DNA from: Dechloromonas sp. CZR5
Lineage (GTDB): Bacteria > Pseudomonadota > Gammaproteobacteria > Burkholderiales > Rhodocyclaceae
DNA length: 64,000 nt
Assembly (NCBI RefSeq): GCF_008711155.1
Contig: NZ_VUYQ01000005.1
Span: 124,001 to 188,000 of the forward strand
Direction of reading: 5' to 3'
The notes under the pieces are model-generated. The model saw only the letters and a list, made by a program, of their open reading frames with translations. It searched no databases and had not been told where the DNA came from. This document shows, in pieces, positions 27,108 to 34,941 of the stretch. Position 1 is the first letter of the stretch, and each line of letters starts with the position of its first letter. The translations under genes were made by a program, and so were the position numbers.

Positions 27108-28984
27108 GCGGACAATTCGGACTCCTCAAACAGAAACGCTTCGCGCCTTTTTTCGCCACGCAATTCCTCGGCGCCTTCAACGACAACCTGTTCAAGAATG
27201 CGCTGGTCGTACTGCTCATCTTCCAGGCGGCGCACTGGACGACGCTGAAGCCGGAACTGCTGGCCAACCTGGCGGCCGGCATCTTCATCCTGCCTTTTTT
27301 CCTGTTTTCGGCCACCGCCGGGCAACTGGCCGACAAGTACGACAAGGCGATGCTGGCCCGTCTGGTCAAGGTTCTGGAAATGGCCATCATGGGCATCGCG
27401 GCGGCCGGTTTCTTCCTGACCAGCCTGCCCGTGCTGATGGTCGCACTGTTCCTGCTCGGGTGCCATTCGACGCTGTTCGGGCCGGTCAAATACGCGATCC
27501 TGCCGCAGCACCTGCATGAGGGCGAACTGGTCGGCGGCAATGCGCTGATCGAGGCCGGCACCTTCGTGGCGATCCTGATCGGCACGCTGGCCGGTGGCTT
27601 GCTCGCCGGCTCGGTGGCGCATCCGGCCTGGATTGCATTTGGCGGTTTTGTCGTGGCCCTGGCCGGTTACCTGACCAGCCGGGGCATTCCCGTTGCGCCG
27701 GCACCGGTGCCGACGCTCAGGGTCAATCTCAACCCGCTGACGGAAACCTGGCGCAACATCGCCTTTGCCCGCGAGAATCGAACGGTCTTCCTGTCCATCC
27801 TCGGCATCTCGTGGTTCTGGCTGTACGGTGCGATGTTCCTCGCCCAGTTTCCGGCCTATGCCAGGTTCGTGCTCGGCGGCGGCGAGTCGTCGGTGACCTT
27901 GCTGCTCGCTACCTTCACGGTCGGTATCGGCGTTGGTTCCATGCTCTGCGAACGCATGTCCGGCAAGCATGTCGAGATCGGCCTGGTGCCTTTCGGTTCC
28001 ATCGGCCTGACGCTGTTCGGGCTGGATCTCTACTTCGCCTCGCCGGTCGGCCTGGTTGGCACGACGCCGCACGAACTGATGGCGCTGCTCGGCATTCCCG
28101 ATGTCTGGCGCGTGCTCTTCGACCTGATGATGCTCGGCGTCTTCGGCGGCTTCTTCATCGTGCCGCTCTATGCGCTGGTCCAGCTGCGCAGTTCGCCGGA
28201 ATACCGGGCGCGCATCATCGCCGCCAACAACATCCTCAACGCACTGTTCATGGTCGTCGGCGCGCTGGGGGCGGCAACCCTGCTCGGCGAGGGCCTGTCG
28301 ATGCCAGCCTTGTTCGGACTCGCCGCGCTGCTCAACGCGGTGGTGGCGATCTACATCTACGGGCTGGTGCCGGAATTCCTGCTGCGCTTCATTGCCTGGC
28401 TGCTGGTCAATGCAGTCTATCGCCTGCGCACTACCGGGTTGGAGAACATCCCGCAGGAAGGCGCTGCGGTACTGGTCGCCAACCATGTCAGTTTTGCCGA
28501 TGCGGTGGTGATTATGGGGGCTTCGCCGCGTCCGATCCGTTTCGTGATGGATCATCGCATCTTCAAGACGCCGCTGCTCGGCTTCGTCTTCCGTCATTGC
28601 GGCGCCATTCCCATCGCGTCGTCCAAGGAAGACCCGGCGCTGATGGAAGCAGCCTTTGCCGAAGCAGGCAGAGCGTTGGCCAACGGCGATCTGGTGGGGA
28701 TCTTTCCGGAAGGCAGCATCACGCGCGATGGCGAACTACAGACCTTCCGGCCCGGGGTCAGCCGCATCCTCGAAAGCAATCCGGTACCGGTGGTGCCGAT
28801 GGCACTGTCGGGCCTGTGGGGGAGCTTCTTCTCGCGCGTCGATGGCGTGGCGATGAAAAGGCCGTTCCGTCGTGGTGTCTTTTCGGATATTGCATTGCAT
28901 GTCGGTGCGCCTGTGCCTCCGCATGAGGCCACCCCGGAATCGCTGCATGCTAAAGTCATTGCCTTGCGTGGCGATTGCCTGTGA
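27104..28984 (+). CDS. LplT-type lysophospholipid flippase fused to PlsC acyltransferase
   Basis: A 626-residue fusion. Residues about 1-400 are an MFS domain of the LplT family (FAPFFATQFLGAFNDNLFKNALVVL is the typical helix-1 start). Residues about 420-626 are a lysophospholipid acyltransferase with HX4D (NHVSFADAV) and FPEGSIT. In E. coli, LplT flips lysophospholipids inward and Aas re-acylates them; here transport and acylation are in one polypeptide, with a second PlsC/ligase gene in the same operon. Three-domain MFS-PlsC-ligase proteins are known, but this one lacks the ligase. Acts in the inner membrane. Confidence 0.92.
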   Translation: MSGQFGLLKQKRFAPFFATQFLGAFNDNLFKNALVVLLIFQAAHWTTLKPELLANLAAGIFILPFFLFSATAGQLADKYDKAMLARLVKVLEMAIMGIAAAGFFLTSLPVLMVALFLLGCHSTLFGPVKYAILPQHLHEGELVGGNALIEAGTFVAILIGTLAGGLLAGSVAHPAWIAFGGFVVALAGYLTSRGIPVAPAPVPTLRVNLNPLTETWRNIAFARENRTVFLSILGISWFWLYGAMFLAQFPAYARFVLGGGESSVTLLLATFTVGIGVGSMLCERMSGKHVEIGLVPFGSIGLTLFGLDLYFASPVGLVGTTPHELMALLGIPDVWRVLFDLMMLGVFGGFFIVPLYALVQLRSSPEYRARIIAANNILNALFMVVGALGAATLLGEGLSMPALFGLAALLNAVVAIYIYGLVPEFLLRFIAWLLVNAVYRLRTTGLENIPQEGAAVLVANHVSFADAVVIMGASPRPIRFVMDHRIFKTPLLGFVFRHCGAIPIASSKEDPALMEAAFAEAGRALANGDLVGIFPEGSITRDGELQTFRPGVSRILESNPVPVVPMALSGLWGSFFSRVDGVAMKRPFRRGVFSDIALHVGAPVPPHEATPESLHAKVIALRGDCL

Positions 28985-28993
28985 GGTGACGCG

Positions 28994-29329
28994 ATGAACA
29001 TCCATGCGCTCGAAGCAATAAAGCCGGTTCTGGAGGGGGTGCTGATCGTCGGTGCCATCGGCTTCTCCGCACTGCGTCGCAATGGCCGCAAGGGGGAGCG
29101 TGAGCTGGCGGCGCCCAGCGCCACCCGCTTCTGGCTGAGCCTGCTCGGCGCGCTAATCTGTGGCGGTATTGCTGTCTGGTCGGCTGTTTATATCCGAGAT
29201 CATCACGGCGACTACGCGAATTACCTGTTCCTGTTCGGTGCGTTGTTTGGCAGCCTGTTCGGGGCTGGATTGCTGCTGCGGGCGTTGATCGAGGGGCTGC
29301 GCGTGGTCTTTTCCGGCCGTCGATACTAG
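28994..29329 (+). CDS. Three-helix membrane protein, unknown
   Basis: A 111-residue protein with a first hydrophobic segment (VLEGVLIVGAIGFSAL), a second (RFWLSLLGALICGGIAVWSAVYI) and a third (NYLFLFGALFGSLFGAGLLLRALIEGL). It has no signal peptide or catalytic motif and no family I recognise. It starts 9 nt after the LplT-PlsC stop and ends just before the Lgt-like gene, so it belongs to the lipid operon and is probably an inner-membrane partner of its neighbours. Confidence 0.75.
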   Translation: MNIHALEAIKPVLEGVLIVGAIGFSALRRNGRKGERELAAPSATRFWLSLLGALICGGIAVWSAVYIRDHHGDYANYLFLFGALFGSLFGAGLLLRALIEGLRVVFSGRRY

Positions 29330-29338
29330 GTGCTGCTG

Positions 29339-30106
29339 ATGAGCGTCATCTCACAAGAACACGCTGCGCTGGTGCATGGTCTTTTCGAAATGCTGGCGCT
29401 GACTATCGGGGCGGCCTACTACCGCCTGCTCCGTCAACAAGGGGGCGGCGGGAGCATCCTGCACGGCGAGGGCTTCGTTGTTGCCGTCGGCTGCGTCTTC
29501 GGCGCCGCCATCGGCAACAAGGCGGTGTTCTGGATCGAAATGCCGCACCTGTTCGTGCAGCACTGGAATACGCCGATGCTGCTGCTGGGTGGGCAGTCGA
29601 TGGTCGGCGGCCTGCTTGGCGGCCTGATCGGTGTCGAAGTCGCCAAGAAGCTCAACGGTATCCGGCATTCGACCGGCGATGCCTTCGTCTTCCCCGTGCT
29701 GCTCGGCCTGATGATCGGGCGGGTCGGCTGCTTCCTGGCCGGGCTGGAGGATGGAACATTCGGCAATCCGAGCAGCCTGCCGTGGGCCATCGATTTCGGC
29801 GACGGCGTGCCGCGCCATCCGACGCAACTCTACGAAATCCTGTTCGCCGGACTGCTGTGGTGGGCGTTGGCGGGAATGCGCCAACGCTTGGCCGTTCGAT
29901 CCGGTCTGCTGTTCAAGCTGATGTTGGTCGCCTATCTCGCCTGGCGGCTGCTGGTCGATGGCATCAAGCCCGTCCCTTACGCCTACCCGTTCGGCTTGTC
30001 GGGTATCCAGTGGGTATGCCTGATCGGTCTGGCGGTCTATCTGCCGCTTGTCTGGCGGCAGTGGCCGAGGGCGTCGGGCGTGGCGGTGGAAAGGGAGGCG
30101 GGATGA
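29339..30106 (+). CDS. Lgt-like (prolipoprotein diacylglyceryl transferase family) membrane protein with altered active site
   Basis: A polytopic protein of 255 residues (258 if GTG at 29330 is the start; I prefer ATG at 29339, which has AGG eight bases upstream). It follows the Lgt pattern: GGQSMVGGLLGGLIG, LGLMIGRVGCFLAGLEDGTFG and RHPTQLYE. Compared with true Lgt, the essential His in the S-F-H-G-G-L motif is Val, and the essential Asn in GRxGN is Cys. It is therefore unlikely to be the cell's lipoprotein-lipidating enzyme; a related lipid or prenyl transfer on another acceptor is possible. The stop overlaps the next ATG. Confidence 0.82.
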   Translation: MSVISQEHAALVHGLFEMLALTIGAAYYRLLRQQGGGGSILHGEGFVVAVGCVFGAAIGNKAVFWIEMPHLFVQHWNTPMLLLGGQSMVGGLLGGLIGVEVAKKLNGIRHSTGDAFVFPVLLGLMIGRVGCFLAGLEDGTFGNPSSLPWAIDFGDGVPRHPTQLYEILFAGLLWWALAGMRQRLAVRSGLLFKLMLVAYLAWRLLVDGIKPVPYAYPFGLSGIQWVCLIGLAVYLPLVWRQWPRASGVAVEREAG

Positions 30107-30312
30107 ACGGCTTCATCAACCTGGTTGGCAAGGGGCTGGCCCTGATCGTCGGCCTGCTGGCGATCACCGGCGGTGGAGGTTGTGTTTCGACCTATGGCTG
30201 GAGCGAGGTCTCGCTCATCGGCGGGCTGGTGATGGCGTTTGGGGCGGCGATCATCTGGCTGACCTTCAAGCCGGCCCAAAAACTTGATGTGGACAGCGAC
30301 AGGAGCGCATGA
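30103..30312 (+). CDS. Small two-helix membrane protein, first of a related pair
   Basis: A 69-residue protein with two hydrophobic segments (GLALIVGLLAITGGGGCVSTYG and VSLIGGLVMAFGAAIIWLTF). The Gly-rich turn with a Cys (TGGGGCV) is echoed in the next gene (GSGGLCV), so the two look like diverged duplicates. Both ends overlap neighbours by four bases (ATGA), which means translation is probably coupled to the Lgt-like gene before and the paralogue after. No known family recognised. Confidence 0.75.
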   Translation: MNGFINLVGKGLALIVGLLAITGGGGCVSTYGWSEVSLIGGLVMAFGAAIIWLTFKPAQKLDVDSDRSA

Positions 30313-30551
30313 CGGTGATAACGATACTGAAAGTACTTTTCCGGATTTTCCTGATTGCAGCGGGCCTCCTTGCCATTGGCTCCGGCGGTCTGTGCGTGAT
30401 GATCGGCGCCGGCGTCAAGGATGGGCTGTGGATCGTGCTGCTCGGCCTGCTTGCCCTGGCTGGCGGCGGTCTGACCGTCTGGTGGGTGTTCCGCAACTGG
30501 CATAAATCGGCAGCCCGGACTGCATCGACCAACGAGGAGCAATCGCCATGA
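30309..30551 (+). CDS. Small two-helix membrane protein, second of a related pair
   Basis: An 80-residue protein with helix 1 (ILKVLFRIFLIAAGLLAIGSGGLCVMIG), a short loop, helix 2 (GLWIVLLGLLALAGGGLTVWWVF) and a polar tail. Same plan as the gene before it, including LLAI followed by a Gly-rich, Cys-containing turn. Starts within the stop of the previous gene and its stop overlaps the radical SAM start. Such tight coupling suggests fixed stoichiometry, for instance a membrane anchor for the radical SAM enzyme, which is a guess. Confidence 0.75.
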   Translation: MTVITILKVLFRIFLIAAGLLAIGSGGLCVMIGAGVKDGLWIVLLGLLALAGGGLTVWWVFRNWHKSAARTASTNEEQSP

Positions 30552-31999
30552 GCCGCAAGAATCGCCCCTGGCTCTTTTACGACACCACGGCCTCGGTATG
30601 TACCACCTGCCTGCGCCAGGTCGAAGCCAAGGTGGTCATCAAGGGCAATGATGTCTTCCTGGACAAGTGGTGCCCGGCGCACGGCAGCGAGCGCGTGCTG
30701 ATCGCCGACGACGCCGAGTATTACCGCCTGTGCCGCGAGGTCTACGTCAAGCATCCGGAAATGCCCGAGCGCTTCAATACCGAGATGCGCTACGGCTGCC
30801 CCTACGATTGCGGGCTGTGTCCGGACCACATGCAGCATTCCTGCCTGTCGGTGGTCGAGATCACCGAACACTGCAACCTGCGCTGCCCAGTGTGCTATGC
30901 GGAATCGGGGCCGGAGCGGCAACAGCATCGTTCGTTGGCCGAGGTCGAGGCAATGCTCGATACCGTCGTCGCCAACGAGGGGGAGCCTGACGTGGTGCAG
31001 ATTTCCGGCGGCGAACCGACGCTGCATCCGGATTTTTTCGCCATTCTCGATGCGGCCAAGTCGCGGCCGATCCGCCACCTGATGATCAACACCAACGGCC
31101 TGCGCATCGCCCGCGAGCCGGAGTTCGTCGAACGACTGGCCGGCTACAAACCGGGCGTCGAGATCTACCTGCAATTCGATTCGCTGCGCGACGAGGTGTT
31201 GCAGCAGTTGCGCGGCGCCGACCTGGCCGATATCCACGATCGCGCCCTTGCCAACCTGGAGGCGCACGGCATCTCGACCACGCTGGTCATGACCGTCAAG
31301 CGCGGCGTCAATGACGACCAGATCGGCGAAGTCATCCAGCACGGCCTGCGCTACCGCTGCGTACGCGGCGTGACGCTGCAGCCGGTTTCGGATGCCGGAC
31401 GCAACCTCGATTTCGAGCCACAACGCCATCGCCTGACGGTCAGCGAGGTGCGCCGCCGCATCGCCGAACAGTCCGGGTTGTTCGCGCTCGACGATATCGT
31501 CCCCGTGCCCTGCAACCCGGACACCCTGGCCATGGGCTATGCCCTCAAGCTGGGTGGCGAGGCTCTGCCGCTGACCCGCCACCTCGGCCCCGAAGCCCTG
31601 CTTGCCGGCCCGCGCAATACCATCGTCTTCGAGCGCGATCCGGCGATGAAGGAGGCCGTTTTCAAGCTCTTCTCGACCAACCATTCGCCCGAGTCGCAAG
31701 CCAACTGCCTGTCGGCGCTGCTCTGCTGCCTGCCGGCCATCTCGGCACCGGAACTCTCCTACGAAAACGTCTTCCGCGTGCTGATCGTGCAATTCATGGA
31801 CGCCGCCAACCTCGATCTGCGGGCACTGAAGAAGTCCTGTGTGCACTTCGCGCAGCCGGACGGGCGGATGATTCCGTTCGAGGCCTTCAACTTGTTTTAT
31901 CGGGGAGATCGGATGACGACAACCCGCGAAATACAGGCCGAAATCGCCGACCATACTGCGCGACGGCGCAAGGTCATTCCGGTGATCCCTGATGTGTGA
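30548..31999 (+). CDS. Radical SAM enzyme of the MJ0619 (tetraether lipid synthase-like) family
   Basis: A 483-residue multi-cluster radical SAM protein. An N-terminal Cys knot (CTTC at 18-21, WCPAHG near 42) is followed by GCPYDCGLCPDHMQHSC (Cys 84, 88, 91, 99), then the radical SAM CX3CX2C in TEHCNLRCPVCYAESG (109, 113, 116), the SAM-binding ISGGEPTLHPD, and a C-terminal CVHFAQPDGRMIPFEAFNLFYR. This layout and the C-terminal motif match MJ0619, shown in archaea to join lipid tails by C-C bonds (tetraether lipid synthase). That makes a lipid-tail substrate plausible, and the operon partners are lipid enzymes, but the reaction here is unknown. Soluble or peripheral. Confidence 0.85.
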   Translation: MSRKNRPWLFYDTTASVCTTCLRQVEAKVVIKGNDVFLDKWCPAHGSERVLIADDAEYYRLCREVYVKHPEMPERFNTEMRYGCPYDCGLCPDHMQHSCLSVVEITEHCNLRCPVCYAESGPERQQHRSLAEVEAMLDTVVANEGEPDVVQISGGEPTLHPDFFAILDAAKSRPIRHLMINTNGLRIAREPEFVERLAGYKPGVEIYLQFDSLRDEVLQQLRGADLADIHDRALANLEAHGISTTLVMTVKRGVNDDQIGEVIQHGLRYRCVRGVTLQPVSDAGRNLDFEPQRHRLTVSEVRRRIAEQSGLFALDDIVPVPCNPDTLAMGYALKLGGEALPLTRHLGPEALLAGPRNTIVFERDPAMKEAVFKLFSTNHSPESQANCLSALLCCLPAISAPELSYENVFRVLIVQFMDAANLDLRALKKSCVHFAQPDGRMIPFEAFNLFYRGDRMTTTREIQAEIADHTARRRKVIPVIPDV

Positions 32000-32069
32000 C
32001 GTGCCGCGTCACAGCGGAACCCGGACGATCCTCTAAAATGGCAGCCTTTTAACGGCCACGCGGACTACC

Positions 32070-32972
32070 TTGTCGATTCCCTATCGCGGGCGATTCGCCC
32101 CTTCGCCAACCGGCCCCCTGCATTTCGGGTCGCTGGTCGCCGCGCTTGGCAGTTGTCTCGATGCCCGCACACAGGGCGGCGAATGGCTGGTGCGCATGGA
32201 GGATGTCGACACGCCGCGCAATGTACCGGGGGCCGCCGACGATATTCTGCGTACGCTGGAAGCCTTCGGTTTTGAATGGGATGGCGCGGTGGCCTACCAA
32301 AGCCGCCGTCATGCGGTCTATGGCGAGGCGCTCGCCAGCCTGAGAGAGGCGGGCAAGGTCTATGGCTGTGCCTGTTCGCGCCGGGAGATTGCCGATTCGG
32401 CGTTGCTTCCGGCCATCGATGGCGGCATGCTTTATTCCGGGACTTGCCGCGCCGGCCTGGCGGCGGGGCGACTGGCCCGGGCATGGCGGTTGCGCGTCGA
32501 TGCCTCGGAGCTGGTTTTCGACGACCGCTTGCAAGGGCGCATCGCGCAGGTGCTGGAGCGCGATGTCGGCGATTTCGTGCTGCTGCGGGCCGACGGCCTG
32601 TTTGCCTACCAGCTGGCGGTGGTGGTCGACGATGCCTGGCAGGGGATTACCGATGTCGTGCGCGGTGCCGATCTGCTGGCGTCGACCCCGCGCCAGATCT
32701 GGCTGCAGCGATGCCTTGGCTATTCCACCCCAAGCTATGCCCATCTGCCGGTGGCGGCCAATCCGGCCGGGGAAAAGCTATCCAAGCAGACGAAGGCGGT
32801 GCCGTTGAAGGTGGCGGATGCGCCTGGCGAACTGCTTGCCGCGCTGCGTTTTCTCGGCCAGCCGGCGCCGACCGAACTGGCGGCGGCCGCTGTGCGTGAC
32901 GTCTGGGCGTGGGCGCTGGAGAACTGGTCGTTTGCTGCCGTGCCGCGTCAGCGCAGCATCGTCATTCCCTGA
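32070..32972 (+). CDS. gluQ: Glutamyl-Q tRNA(Asp) synthetase
   Basis: A 300-residue truncated glutamyl-tRNA synthetase: class I signatures FAPSPTGPLHFGSLVAAL (HIGH-like) and EKLSKQTKA (KMSKS-like), the zinc-type Cys region (GCACSRREI, SGTCRAG) and no anticodon-binding domain. GluQ-RS attaches Glu to queuosine at the wobble base of tRNA(Asp). Length is normal (about 300). The start is TTG at 32070; no upstream ATG is in frame with homology. It stands alone, convergent with the cardiolipin synthase gene, the ends overlapping by 11 nt. Confidence 0.95.
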   Translation: MSIPYRGRFAPSPTGPLHFGSLVAALGSCLDARTQGGEWLVRMEDVDTPRNVPGAADDILRTLEAFGFEWDGAVAYQSRRHAVYGEALASLREAGKVYGCACSRREIADSALLPAIDGGMLYSGTCRAGLAAGRLARAWRLRVDASELVFDDRLQGRIAQVLERDVGDFVLLRADGLFAYQLAVVVDDAWQGITDVVRGADLLASTPRQIWLQRCLGYSTPSYAHLPVAANPAGEKLSKQTKAVPLKVADAPGELLAALRFLGQPAPTELAAAAVRDVWAWALENWSFAAVPRQRSIVIP

Positions 32973-34146
32973 CGTCCTTCGCTTCCCAGTGTCGCTGGGC
33001 ATAGCCGGCCAGGCCGACGGTTGCCCGGACGAGGGCATAGGCCAGCCAGCGGCTGAGGCGGATGTGCCAGGGCTGGCGGGAGATATCTTCCGGTGCCACT
33101 TCGTGCGCGCCTTCCGCCATGGCGGCCTGCAGGCTGTCCCGCATCTCCCCGGCAAAATGGCGGTCGCGCACGGCGAGATTGGCTTCCTTGGCGAGCAGCA
33201 GGCTGAAGGGATCGATGTTGGATGAGCCGACCGTTGCCCATTCGCCATCCACGACCGCCACCTTGGCGTGCATGAAGCTTTTTTCGTATTCGAAGATGCG
33301 GATGCCGGCCCGCATCGCTTCGGCGTAGAGCGTCTGCGTGGCGTAACGCATTAGAGGATGGTCGCTCTTGCCCTGGAGCAGCACGGTGATGCGCACGCCG
33401 CGCCGGGCGGCGGCGTACAGCGCGCGGCCGAAACGCACACCGGGCAGAAAGTAGGCGTTGGCGATCAGGATTTCATGCCGGGCACTGTCGATGGCGTCGA
33501 TATAAGCGTACAGGATGTCGTTGCGATGCCGGATATTGTCCCGAATCAGGAAGGCGGCCGACTGCGTGCCGGCGATCGTGCAGCAAGGGCTGGCTACCGG
33601 TGCGAGGCGGAAGCGGCGCTTGAAGTTCGCCCAGGTGACGATCTCCCACATCCGGCGCACGGCATAGTGTATCTGGCCGAGGGTCGGGCCTTCGATGCGC
33701 ACGGCGTAGTCGTAGCGCGGGCGCATCGATTCGGGGGCGTTGTTGTCGTCGATGATGTTGATGCCACCGACGAAGGCGATCCGCGCGTCGATCACGGCCA
33801 GCTTGCGATGCAGGCGGCGCAGGCGGTGACGCTTGAAGTGGAAGCGACCGATTTCCGGCCGATAGAACAAGGCTCGCACACCGGCCGACGTCAGCATGGG
33901 CATGAAGTCCGTCGCAAAATTGCGGGCGCCGAAGCCGTCCACGATGACATTGACCTGGACGCCGCGCTCGGCGGCCTGGCACAGGGCGCTGGCCACTTCG
34001 TGGCCGATTTCGTCGTTGGCGAAGATGTAGCTTTCGAGGTAGATCTCGACTTGTGCCTCCGCAAACGCCGCGAGCAGGGCAGGAAAGTAGTCGGCCCCCG
34101 AGTTGAGCAGGGTCAGCCGGTTGCCGGGCAGGAAGTCAGCGACCAT
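32962..34146 (-). CDS. clsB: Cardiolipin synthase B-type phospholipase D
   Basis: A 394-residue PLD-superfamily enzyme with both HKD motifs: HRKLAVIDARIAFVGG (residues about 115-130) and HAKVAVVDGEWATVGSSN (near 295). There is no N-terminal membrane helix pair, unlike ClsA, so it resembles E. coli ClsB (YbhO), which makes cardiolipin by phosphatidyl transfer. The ATG at 34146 overlaps the end of the YbhP-like gene by 11 bases; a longer upstream frame lies antiparallel to other genes' codons and is rejected. Context next to YbhP is the same as in E. coli and supports the assignment. Confidence 0.9.
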   Translation of the reverse strand: MVADFLPGNRLTLLNSGADYFPALLAAFAEAQVEIYLESYIFANDEIGHEVASALCQAAERGVQVNVIVDGFGARNFATDFMPMLTSAGVRALFYRPEIGRFHFKRHRLRRLHRKLAVIDARIAFVGGINIIDDNNAPESMRPRYDYAVRIEGPTLGQIHYAVRRMWEIVTWANFKRRFRLAPVASPCCTIAGTQSAAFLIRDNIRHRNDILYAYIDAIDSARHEILIANAYFLPGVRFGRALYAAARRGVRITVLLQGKSDHPLMRYATQTLYAEAMRAGIRIFEYEKSFMHAKVAVVDGEWATVGSSNIDPFSLLLAKEANLAVRDRHFAGEMRDSLQAAMAEGAHEVAPEDISRQPWHIRLSRWLAYALVRATVGLAGYAQRHWEAKDVRE

Positions 34147-34888
34147 GCCTCGACAGGTGTGCGGAGAGGGCGGCGTGGTCGGAGATATTCGACCACGGCA
34201 GGCCGTGGTGCACCTCGGTGCGCTGGACATCGAAGCCGCGGATGTAGATGCGGTCGAGCCGGAACATCGGCATTGCGGCCGGGAAACTGCGTGCCGGGCG
34301 GCCGTTGGGGCCGCTGAACACCTCGTGCAAGCCGAGCCGCCGGGCCAGGTGTTCGCCGGCACGGTTACCCCAGTCGTTGAAGTCGCCGGCGATGATCAAG
34401 GGCGCATTCGGGTCGGCCGTCTCGTCTAGGTAATCGGCCAAGGCTGCCATTTGCCGGCGGCGGGAATAGCCGAACAGCGACAGGTGCACGCACACGCAAT
34501 GGGCGGCCGGCCCCTGGGGGAGCTTGATCTGGCAATGCAACAGGCCGCGCTTTTCGAACTGCAGGTGGGTGACGTCCTGGTTATGGCTGTGCAGGATGGG
34601 AAAGCGGGAAAGGATGGCGTTCCCGTGATGGCCGTGGTCGTAGATCATGTTGCGACCGTAGGCGCAGTCCGCCCAGACTTCTTCGGCGAGAAACTCGTGC
34701 TGCGGCGAATCAGGCCAGTTGTCGTGGTTCTCGGCATGGCCGAGGTGCAGGCCCTGCACCTCCTGCAAAAAAACGATATCCGAGTTCAGGTGGCGCAGCC
34801 GGTCGCGCAGTTCATGCACCATCATCCGCCGGTTGAACTGCGAAAAGCCCTTGTGGATGTTGAAGGTGGTGATGTGGAGGCTGCTCAT
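34136..34888 (-). CDS. ybhP: Endonuclease/exonuclease/phosphatase family protein (YbhP-like)
   Basis: A 250-residue member of the EEP fold: MSSLHITTFNIHKG, Glu in IVFLQEVQGLHLG, His and Asp in LIIAGDFNDWGN, C-terminal ISDHAALSAHL. These positions are the metal and catalytic residues of the family. The YbhP group lies beside clsB in many genomes and probably acts on a phosphodiester in lipid metabolism rather than DNA. The start is ATG at 34888; the frame runs open far upstream through pelG as an artefact. It begins 53 nt after pelG and may be co-transcribed. Confidence 0.88.
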   Translation of the reverse strand: MSSLHITTFNIHKGFSQFNRRMMVHELRDRLRHLNSDIVFLQEVQGLHLGHAENHDNWPDSPQHEFLAEEVWADCAYGRNMIYDHGHHGNAILSRFPILHSHNQDVTHLQFEKRGLLHCQIKLPQGPAAHCVCVHLSLFGYSRRRQMAALADYLDETADPNAPLIIAGDFNDWGNRAGEHLARRLGLHEVFSGPNGRPARSFPAAMPMFRLDRIYIRGFDVQRTEVHHGLPWSNISDHAALSAHLSRHGR

Positions 34889-34941
34889 TCGGGTTCTGGC
34901 CTGGGCGGCATCGGAAACCCTAGAGTACCAAGCGTTGCGGA

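Noticed and set aside
26891..28597. A 568-codon open frame opposite the LplT-PlsC gene
   Set aside because: Antisense shadow; composition dominated by Asp, Gln, His and Arg, typical of a complement of membrane-protein codons.
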